Source: Streptococcaceae bacterium
GTDB taxonomy: Bacteria > Bacillota > Bacilli > Lactobacillales > Streptococcaceae
Length of the DNA: 64,000 nucleotides
Reading direction: 5' to 3'
Assembly: GCA_031285775.1 (NCBI GenBank)
Contig: JAITVN010000066.1
Location: forward strand, 1-64,000
The notes under the pieces were generated by a model. It ran no database searches. It saw nothing but the letters and a program-made list of their open reading frames with translations, and had not been told where the DNA came from. The position numbers and the translations under genes are program-made. Shown here in pieces: positions 34,759 to 40,291 of the stretch (position 1 is the first letter of the stretch; each line of letters opens with the position of its first letter).

Positions 34759-35118
34759 ATGAAAAATCCTATATTTGATTATGTAAGACGACCCGACGGC
34801 TCAAGCGAGTTTGAGGATTTTCTGTCAAGTATTCCGATCAGCGATGCTCAGAAATTGCTTGCTGTCATCACAAAAACAGAAGAACATGGTCTACTAGTAG
34901 CCCAGCGCATAAAGTGGGTCAAGAAACTAGAAAATAATCTGTATGAATTGCGTTCTGAAGTCAGCGGAAACATTCAAAGAGCGCTATACTTCCAAGAGAT
35001 TGATAACAAGTATCTAATTACCCACGGATTTACAAAAAAATCGGACAAAACACCAGAACGTGAAAAACAGCACGCCCGAAATATTAGGGATAAATATAAT
35101 AAAGGAGAACTTAAATGA
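34759..35118 (+). CDS. RelE/HigB-like toxin (phage Gp49-like, DUF891)
   Basis: From the ATG at 34759 the protein is 119 residues: MKNPIFDYVRRPDGSSEFEDF, then LAVITKTEEHGLLVAQRIKWVKKLENNLYELRSEV, QRALYFQEIDNKYLITHGFTKKSDKTPEREKQHARNI. The L-YELR...R-LYF...HGF-KK--KTP--E...A pattern is that of Gp49-like/HigB mRNA interferases. The antitoxin gene overlaps its stop as ATGA. It lies on the plus strand inside a minus-strand late operon, so it is an inserted accessory unit that is likely expressed in the lysogen. An upstream TTG at 34753 was not chosen because it lies immediately downstream of the -10. Confidence 0.87.
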   Translation: MKNPIFDYVRRPDGSSEFEDFLSSIPISDAQKLLAVITKTEEHGLLVAQRIKWVKKLENNLYELRSEVSGNIQRALYFQEIDNKYLITHGFTKKSDKTPEREKQHARNIRDKYNKGELK

Positions 35119-35402
35119 CTCAGACACCTATTAGAGAACTCATAAAAAAATACGATCAAGAGAAACCAGGCTTTAAAGCTGGTGTTGAGTTAGAAGAACA
35201 AAAACTGGAAGCCGCTCTTGCTGTCATGGAACTTAGACAGTCTAAAGGCTTGACTCAACAAGAACTTGCTAGATTATCCGGAAAGCCACAATCAACTATC
35301 GCCAGAATTGAAAACGGTAATATGAATGTGTCATTCAAAGTCATGAACGAGATAGCAACCGCCGTCGGGAAGAAAGTCAAAATTGAATTTGTGGAAGCCT
35401 GA
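35115..35402 (+). CDS. XRE-family antitoxin (HigA-like)
   Basis: This 95-residue protein has a helical N-terminus (1-~35) and an HTH_3 domain (~36-90): AVMELRQSKGLTQQELARLSGKPQSTIARIENGNMNVSFKVM. It should bind the toxin and the dyad in the promoter at 34724-34752. The order toxin then antitoxin is that of HigBA. The stop is followed by a bidirectional terminator. Confidence 0.88.
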   Translation: MTQTPIRELIKKYDQEKPGFKAGVELEEQKLEAALAVMELRQSKGLTQQELARLSGKPQSTIARIENGNMNVSFKVMNEIATAVGKKVKIEFVEA

Positions 35403-35458
35403 AATTCTATATGCTCGTGAATTACATCCAAAGATTTTGACTGTTTTATCAATATATC

Positions 35459-35487
35459 GAAAAAGCTCAGCAAATGTTGAGCTTTTT
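35459..35487. terminator. Bidirectional terminator between antitoxin and lipoprotein genes
   Basis: AAAAAGCTCA/TTGAGCTTTTT forms a stem with a GCAAATG loop between convergent genes. It also lies in the path of late minus-strand transcription from terL. Confidence 0.8.
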
Positions 35488-35506
35488 GGGTTCTTCTTAA
35501 ATTAGA

Positions 35507-36076
35507 CTACCGTGTATAGAACACAACATTTACAGCTGGTACAGTAATTTTTCCTCCCATCGTTGAATCATAACTATAAAGACCGTATACTGTCCCATAT
35601 ATGGTTACCAGATCATCTTCTAATAATCTATTTGTGCTCCAATAAGATGAATCTACTTCAACGTAATAAATATCTTCATAGCCATCTTCACTTGTAGATA
35701 CCCTTAACGCTGCTCCTCCGTCATCTAGATCCATAACTTGAATTACACTCCCAGAAAATTGAATCTTTTCTCCAGCGTGATTGTCTGCGTTTCTAGCCAT
35801 TTCATCATATGGGACTGTAGGATATGTAGCTGGATTTGTTTTATCTGCTTCTTCCTGCGCTGCTGCAGCACTGGCAGCAGCTTCTGCAGCAGCTTCTGCC
35901 TTTGATTCTTCCGCCGCTTTTGACTCTTTAGCTGCCTTTGATTCAGAACTAGCCTTGATTTCTGACGAAGTTAAGGCTTTTTTACTAGAGCTTGAAGAGC
36001 TTTTGTTTGTGGACGAACAAGCAGAAAGACTGAATAAAACAAGAAATGCGATTACCAAAGATACGATTTTTTTCAT
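35507..36076 (-). CDS. Phage-encoded lipoprotein with an OB-fold-like domain
   Basis: From the ATG at 36076 (GGGAGG site 6 nt upstream) the 189-residue protein has a lipoprotein signal peptide ending LFSLSAC. A Ser/Lys- and Ala/Glu-rich stalk runs to ~85. A globular domain (~90-189) follows, with YDEMARNADNHAGEKIQFSG, SVIQVMD, YYVEVDSSYW and LLEDDLVTIYGTVYGLYSYD. That domain reads like OB-fold domains of surface lipoproteins. It lies between terL and the toxin-antitoxin pair and has its own promoter. A lysogenic-conversion or superinfection-exclusion role is plausible but only inferred. Confidence 0.78.
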   Translation of the reverse strand: MKKIVSLVIAFLVLFSLSACSSTNKSSSSSSKKALTSSEIKASSESKAAKESKAAEESKAEAAAEAAASAAAAQEEADKTNPATYPTVPYDEMARNADNHAGEKIQFSGSVIQVMDLDDGGAALRVSTSEDGYEDIYYVEVDSSYWSTNRLLEDDLVTIYGTVYGLYSYDSTMGGKITVPAVNVVFYTR

Positions 36077-36102
36077 AAATTCCTCCCTAGAAATTATGAA
36101 CA

Positions 36103-36131
36103 ATTATACCAAAAGTTGCAAACGTTTTCCA
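36103..36131 (-). promoter_or_regulatory. Promoter of the lipoprotein gene
   Basis: On the minus strand TATAAT (36108-36103) is preceded by TGG (extended -10), with TGGAAA (36131-36126) 17 nt upstream as a weak -35. It lies just before the terL stop region. Confidence 0.65.
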
Positions 36132-36138
36132 CTCTCAA

Positions 36139-37869
36139 CTAATACCAGTCACTCAAACTCTCATAAAAGTCAGATAAATCTACGGTGTCTAACAAATCCG
36201 CCTGATACATCGCGTATTCAAAAGCCTTAAAGCCGTCCGTCTTCCGCCGAACTTCTTCTTTTTTGACATACTCAACATTACCGTCCGACTTCAAGCGACG
36301 CAGCACATTTTGAGTGTACCAGCGCATCATGTCATTATCGCCGAAAATCACGCGCTCATTTGCAAAAGCGTCTTCAATTCTAGGCGCCAACAAGCTGTCA
36401 ATGGCTCGCGGATTCCGAATCACTTCAACACGATAACCAGCAGGATAAGTAAACTTCCCATTCCAAGAAACCTCAAATCCTGCCTTCTCAAACAGCGGTT
36501 TTAGCAATTCCATGCGAAAATTATCTCCGCAAATCGTCTGGAACTCAACACCTTCTTCATCACGCATTCTCACGAACCAGTCCACCACATGCTGAGGATT
36601 AATACTTGGCTCATCTAAAACCGTCAAATGCCCTTGCTGTTCCCACTTCTTAATCGGCGCAAACTGGCGCTTCCCGTTAATCGAATTCTTAGGCTTAGAA
36701 TAACCATAGTAAGAATCCACGAAAGCCTTCCGCACAAAGCTATGGCACAAGAAAGCATACTTTCCGTCAACCTTTGCCAACGCACCACAGCCAGCGAAGT
36801 CACGAATATTTGCATAGTCAAAACCACCAACCGCCACAATATCATGAAAGTTAGGCAATTCTTGCTTAGTTGCAAGCAGTTCTTCATATGTTGCCACACT
36901 CCTTTCAGTGTTCGTCACAGGCAAGTTCATGCGCTTGGTCAGAAAATCCTCACGGCCGCTTGGATTACTTTCAAGATTATTGTACTGCTTAATGACTTTA
37001 CGATAAAGCCGGCTCGCATAAGGACTGCGCGGCTCACTGAACATCGGATTCGCCTTTTCCCAATTCTTAGGATCATCGACCTCAGTCTCGCTATCCAACT
37101 TACAAACGAATGGGAACAAATCATCAAACGCAGCTTCGCCAGATAAAACTTTCTTGGCCAATTCTTTCATCATGTCAACGAAGCCATCACGCACATAGCC
37201 GTCCGTGCCTATGTAAAACTCACGCGGATAAGCAACCTTACCAAGCCCATTGATGTAAACATCTACCTGCTTCTGACTTTCAAACTCATGAATCTCATCA
37301 AAAATAACTGCACCATCACGCAGCCCATCTTTAGTCTTTCCATTGCTTGTCTTATATCTAAGAACAGAGCGCGTCTGATAATTCTTTATCTCGGTTTTCG
37401 TTGTATAGAAAAGATTTTGAAGCTTATCATTTACCTCTACCGCATCATGAATTTCATCAAAACTCGTCTTTGCCTGCTCCTCACTATTTGCGACCAGCGA
37501 AATGTGATACTTTGGAATTCCGTGCATCGGAGTAAGCAAGTAACTTGCTATTCCAGAGATCAACCCATTTTTACCACCACCGCGGCCCAACATCAGCAAG
37601 AATTTTTCATAGACATAAGAATCCTCATTTTTCCACTTCAAAAATACAAAACTGATGAAGAACTTTTGAAAATCCTCAAGTTTAAAGAACCATTTTTCAA
37701 CAAAACTCACACAATTATTGATTTGCTTTTCATCGAAAAAGACCTCACCATTATCTAGGCGAGGCACAATCTCACGGCTGATATATTCAACAAGGCTAAC
37801 TCGCTCACGGTTGAACTTAATTCTACCGGCGTGATAACCGTCAATATAATCTTGAATATAGTCAATCAT
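36139..37869 (-). CDS. terL: Terminase large subunit
   Basis: This 576-residue protein has an ATPase domain with Walker A-like LLMLGRGGGKNGLISG (~90-105), IISLVANSEEQAKTSFDEI, and Walker B-like GAVIFDEIHEFESQKQ. A C-terminal RNase H-like nuclease follows, with AVGGFDYANIRDFAGCGAL (first catalytic Asp) and GVEFQTICGDNF. It packages and cuts phage DNA. The start overlaps the terS stop by 4 nt. It belongs to the HK97-like terminase group. Confidence 0.94.
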   Translation of the reverse strand: MIDYIQDYIDGYHAGRIKFNRERVSLVEYISREIVPRLDNGEVFFDEKQINNCVSFVEKWFFKLEDFQKFFISFVFLKWKNEDSYVYEKFLLMLGRGGGKNGLISGIASYLLTPMHGIPKYHISLVANSEEQAKTSFDEIHDAVEVNDKLQNLFYTTKTEIKNYQTRSVLRYKTSNGKTKDGLRDGAVIFDEIHEFESQKQVDVYINGLGKVAYPREFYIGTDGYVRDGFVDMMKELAKKVLSGEAAFDDLFPFVCKLDSETEVDDPKNWEKANPMFSEPRSPYASRLYRKVIKQYNNLESNPSGREDFLTKRMNLPVTNTERSVATYEELLATKQELPNFHDIVAVGGFDYANIRDFAGCGALAKVDGKYAFLCHSFVRKAFVDSYYGYSKPKNSINGKRQFAPIKKWEQQGHLTVLDEPSINPQHVVDWFVRMRDEEGVEFQTICGDNFRMELLKPLFEKAGFEVSWNGKFTYPAGYRVEVIRNPRAIDSLLAPRIEDAFANERVIFGDNDMMRWYTQNVLRRLKSDGNVEYVKKEEVRRKTDGFKAFEYAMYQADLLDTVDLSDFYESLSDWY

Positions 37870-38174
37870 AGAAATTCACTTTCATCAATCTCATGCGCAC
37901 TCGTTTTTGCTTTTCGTTTTTCGTCAAAGAAAACTTTTAGATTATTCAACTCTTTTGAAACTCGGGTCAACTCAGCAATGGCCGGATTAGTTTTCAAATA
38001 CGTATTTCCATTATTGACAACCGTCAAAGTCGTGCCGTTCTTGCGAATATCAGCACCCAGCTGTTTTGAAGTTGTCGCAAGTTGCACATAGCGGTCCACA
38101 ATCTCAACATCAGATGCAGAGCGCTCATTGACAAGCTCTATCAGCTCTTTTCTTAAACTTTTTCGCCCTGCCAC
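37866..38174 (-). CDS. terS: Terminase small subunit (P27-like)
   Basis: With GTG at 38174 as start (AAAGGGGG site 5-6 nt upstream) the protein has 102 residues: VAGRKSLRKELIELVNERS, ASDVEIVDRYVQLATTSKQLG, ADIRKNGTTLTVVNNGNTYLKTNP, AIAELTRVSKELNNLKVFF. This is the P27/terminase_4 pattern. The longer frame back to 38297 lacks a ribosome site and crosses the probable packaging-site region. It recognises DNA ends and regulates TerL. Confidence 0.85.
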   Translation of the reverse strand: MAGRKSLRKELIELVNERSASDVEIVDRYVQLATTSKQLGADIRKNGTTLTVVNNGNTYLKTNPAIAELTRVSKELNNLKVFFDEKRKAKTSAHEIDESEFL

Positions 38175-38312
38175 CGAGGCCCCCTTTCTTATTATTCGTG
38201 TATTTTTGGTTAAATAACCCCAACCGGTCTGGAGCACCCGCGAAAAATGGGCGTTTTTATTTGGGCGGGGGTATCTTATTTCTGAAAACACGAACATTTA
38301 AGCCTTTTTTAA
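38175..38312. other. Non-coding stretch between HNH and terS, candidate cos region
   Basis: 138 nt without a convincing gene, with G- or C-rich clusters (ccccaaccggtc, gggcgggggta) and GCACCCGCG/ATGGGCG motifs. In phages with an HNH gene beside terS/terL the cos site usually lies here. The exact nick site cannot be fixed from sequence alone. Confidence 0.35.
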
Positions 38313-38612
38313 TCAGAATGTAAATATTTCATCGTCAAACTTATTCGCTCTGCTTCTATTGTGCCGCTTGTTGTGACACTCGTGGCAGAGCGTGCGAAGG
38401 TTCGTGATGTCCAACGCTAATGATGGATAGTGCTCAAGCTCTTTGATATGATCCACCTCTAGTGTTGCCCTGCTTGATGTGGTAACGCGTCCTTCTTCTC
38501 TGCACCAGACACACTCATAATGATCACGTGCCATCGCTCTTGCTTTGACATGAAGCCAAGCTGCTGAGTTGTAGAAAGTCTTGCGTGCTTCTCGTGTTGT
38601 AACATCTAACAT
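38313..38612 (-). CDS. HNH endonuclease
   Basis: This 99-residue protein has FYNSAAWLHVKARAMARD, YECVWCREEG (first CxxC), LEVDHIKELEHYPSL (DHI catalytic pair), and NLRTLCHECHNKRHNR (CxxCHN). HNH proteins next to terS/terL nick cos DNA for packaging in HK97-like phages. It follows a hairpin at 38632-38652. Confidence 0.9.
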   Translation of the reverse strand: MLDVTTREARKTFYNSAAWLHVKARAMARDHYECVWCREEGRVTTSSRATLEVDHIKELEHYPSLALDITNLRTLCHECHNKRHNRSRANKFDDEIFTF

Positions 38613-38631
38613 GACTCAATAATAGATGAAA

Positions 38632-38652
38632 ATAACCCGAAAAATCGGGCTA
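38632..38652 (-). terminator. CCCGATTTT-loop hairpin after the late regulator
   Basis: On the minus strand TAGCCCGA/TCGGGTTA with a T-rich loop is followed by TTTTCATC. It separates the early/middle operon from the HNH-terminase operon. Confidence 0.65.
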
Positions 38653-38973
38653 CTTATCTTTGAATAGTTTTATCAGAGCGCCATTGTTCCAGGCTTGTGC
38701 AAACTCCTTTGACGCTTGATTAAGTTTTCTGCGAATCACTGATTCCTCGTAGTGGAATGTCAAAGAGCATTTGATGATTCCATTTCCCTCAATGTAGTAG
38801 GACTTGAACAGTCGCTGGCTAGTCTCATCGGTTATCTGCTCCAGTGCCTTGGCAACCTTATCACTGTTCCGCAGCTGCTTGTCCTGCCTGAGAATTATCT
38901 TCAACGTTTGACGAATCAGCCGCCATTCCTCTGTCGTTAGTTCATTTGTGTAAATTATTTTTCTTACCTCCAT
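38650..38973 (-). CDS. ArpU/RinA-like late transcription regulator
   Basis: With ATG at 38973 the protein is 107 residues. It is helical, with a C-terminal sigma-4-like HTH: RLFKSYYIEGNGIIKCSLTFHYEESVIRRKLNQASKEFAQAW. This resembles ArpU/RinA regulators that switch on late genes, and the gene sits at the end of the middle operon just before the packaging genes. The start is uncertain: a perfect GGAGGT lies only just inside the proposed ATG codon, pointing to a start ~10 nt later where only ATA/ATT codons are in frame. Confidence 0.62.
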   Translation of the reverse strand: MEVRKIIYTNELTTEEWRLIRQTLKIILRQDKQLRNSDKVAKALEQITDETSQRLFKSYYIEGNGIIKCSLTFHYEESVIRRKLNQASKEFAQAWNNGALIKLFKDK

Positions 38974-39052
38974 ATTCAACAAATGTTGCCACTGCTGCAC
39001 CAGCAATGAAACCCACAAGAGCGATTATCGCGCCGACTAATGCGTATACCAT
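38942..39052 (-). CDS. 36-residue phage membrane peptide
   Basis: A short frame, MVYALVGAIIALVGFIAGAA then VATFVEYGGKKNNLHK, begins at 39052. A perfect GGAGGT lies 6 nt upstream, inside the end of the rusA gene. It is one transmembrane helix with a basic tail. It overlaps rusA by 16 nt and the regulator frame at its 3' end. The function is unknown. Confidence 0.6.
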   Translation of the reverse strand: MVYALVGAIIALVGFIAGAAVATFVEYGGKKNNLHK

Positions 39053-39450
39053 TCTGCCACCTCCAGCTCTATCCTCGGATTTAAGCTGTACAGTTTGACG
39101 GCATGAATCGCAACGATTTGATTATCATCAGCCCATGCTTCGCCATTCAGTGCATCAAGTACAGATTTGATGTAATTGTCAGTATCAGGTTTCACTACAA
39201 CTGGAATGCTTTCTGCTTGTAAACTTTCCTGATTTTTCTTAGCTTTTGCGATTCTGTCTGGAGGCTTGACATAGAATCTGATTGTGACAGCCAAAGGGAT
39301 GCCAGCGTCATATGTTTTGTATGACCGCATCTGCCAGAGACTTAAGAATTCTTGCTTCCATTTCGTGTATGTGCTAGGCATATAAGTGCCGTGTCGACTA
39401 AACCTAGGCCTTGGTGATGCCATCGGTTCAATGTCAATAGTCTGCATCAT
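39037..39450 (-). CDS. rusA: RusA-family Holliday junction resolvase
   Basis: This 137-residue protein has IEPMASPRPRFSRHGTYMPS, YTKWKQEFLSLW, VVKPDTDNYIKSVLDALNGEAWADDNQIVAIHAVKLY with the catalytic Asp residues of the DxDN...D-D pattern. RusA resolves Holliday junctions and branched DNA before packaging. The ATG at 39450 follows TGAGGT by 7 nt. A second ATG directly follows it. Confidence 0.92.
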   Translation of the reverse strand: MMQTIDIEPMASPRPRFSRHGTYMPSTYTKWKQEFLSLWQMRSYKTYDAGIPLAVTIRFYVKPPDRIAKAKKNQESLQAESIPVVVKPDTDNYIKSVLDALNGEAWADDNQIVAIHAVKLYSLNPRIELEVAEWYTH

Positions 39451-39459
39451 AGAATTACC

Positions 39460-39567
39460 TCAATACTTTCTGGTTCTGTAATCTTTGCCAGTTTCAACAA
39501 CTTCGGCGTTTGCATAGATTGAATCCAGACATTCACGCACACTATTTTTCTTGGTCGTAAAACTCAT
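39460..39567 (-). CDS. 35-residue phage peptide
   Basis: MSFTTKKNSVRECLDSIYAN then AEVVETGKDYRTRKY starts at 39567, where ATG overlaps the TGA of the preceding gene. An AGGAGG sits 10 nt upstream. It fills the gap before rusA exactly. No function recognised. Confidence 0.5.
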   Translation of the reverse strand: MSFTTKKNSVRECLDSIYANAEVVETGKDYRTRKY

Positions 39568-39785
39568 TTGTTTACTGCCTCCTGCCTAGTTTGTTCCAGC
39601 CAATCAAGCAGCATCGCCGTCTGTGCCTGAGCTAGCTTGTCTTGATTGTATTTCACACATATTTCTGTGAGTGATTGCACTGCCCAGTCCCAAAATTCTT
39701 GATTGAAGAATCCTAGTTTTTGAGCTTGAGTGTTGCAGTCGTAAATCCATGAAATTATGTCTTTGAAAAATTCATCGTAGTTCAT
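39564..39785 (-). CDS. Small phage protein of unknown function
   Basis: This 73-residue acidic, aromatic-rich helical protein (MNYDEFFKDIISWIYDCNTQ ... LLDWLEQTRQEAVNK) overlaps both neighbours. I do not recognise the family; it belongs to the string of small middle genes before rusA. Confidence 0.6.
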   Translation of the reverse strand: MNYDEFFKDIISWIYDCNTQAQKLGFFNQEFWDWAVQSLTEICVKYNQDKLAQAQTAMLLDWLEQTRQEAVNK

Positions 39786-39987
39786 TGGGCTTCACCTTAT
39801 ACAAAATTGTGAATGAAACAATCTCGTGAGCCATATCATTTTCATTCAGTATGAATGCGTTTTGCTGAACTGAGATCACAAATCCGATTTCTTGGATTTT
39901 TTCTAGAATCTCATTCATTTTCTGATTGACAGTAACAATGGAATCATTGTTTTCAATGTTAAATTCAACATATTTTAGTTTTTTCAC
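39772..39987 (-). CDS. Small phage protein of unknown function
   Basis: This 71-residue protein (MKKLKYVEFNIENNDSIVTV ... ENDMAHEIVSFTILYKVKPN) has an alpha/beta pattern. A GGTAAAGGA stretch upstream can serve as ribosome site. It overlaps the next gene by 14 nt. No family recognised. Confidence 0.6.
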   Translation of the reverse strand: MKKLKYVEFNIENNDSIVTVNQKMNEILEKIQEIGFVISVQQNAFILNENDMAHEIVSFTILYKVKPNELR

Positions 39988-40091
39988 TTTATTATTTCCT
40001 TTACCGTATTATTACTCCGTAACTCTTTCATTAAAGTCGTTTCCAGAGCTCGTTTTTTTCTTTTATTTTTTAGCGTATTACTTAATGGGTT

Positions 40092-40163
40092 GCGCGGGTC
40101 GGCATTCTCTGGGGGAAAAGGAGACGGAGTAAACTCCTTTCCCCCCAGAAATCCGACCCTCGC
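40092..40163. other. Very stable 72-nt hairpin next to the primase-helicase gene
   Basis: Inner arms 40108-40123 and 40134-40149 pair at 15 of 16 positions around a 10-nt loop. Outer arms 40096-40102 (GGGTCGG) and 40153-40159 (CCGACCC) extend the structure. The intervening stretch 39988-40276 has no credible gene. The element lies downstream of the primase-helicase gene. It could be a replication origin, a primosome assembly site or a structured RNA; none of these is shown. Confidence 0.6.
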
Positions 40164-40210
40164 TAACCCCAAGTAAATACAGGGTTTAGAGTTGATGGGA
40201 TTTTTTTATT

Positions 40211-40291
40211 TTTGACCCTGTTTGACCCGCCTAGAAGGGGCCAAAAATTTAAGTCATGAAACATTTTTTTTCGACCTTATTTTTTTGACCC
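40211..40291. repeat. Three TTTGACCC repeats around the primase-helicase stop
   Basis: Exact TTTGACCC copies lie at 40211-40218, 40221-40228 and 40284-40291, within T/A-rich runs; a degenerate copy (TTCGACCTT) lies near 40270. The last copy overlaps the end of the coding region. They adjoin the 72-nt hairpin. Confidence 0.5.

Noticed and set aside
39984-40172. 62-codon minus-strand frame across the 72-nt hairpin
   Set aside because: It starts at a TTG without a ribosome site and its sequence is dictated by the inverted repeat (runs of Gly and Pro). The stretch is better read as a structural element.
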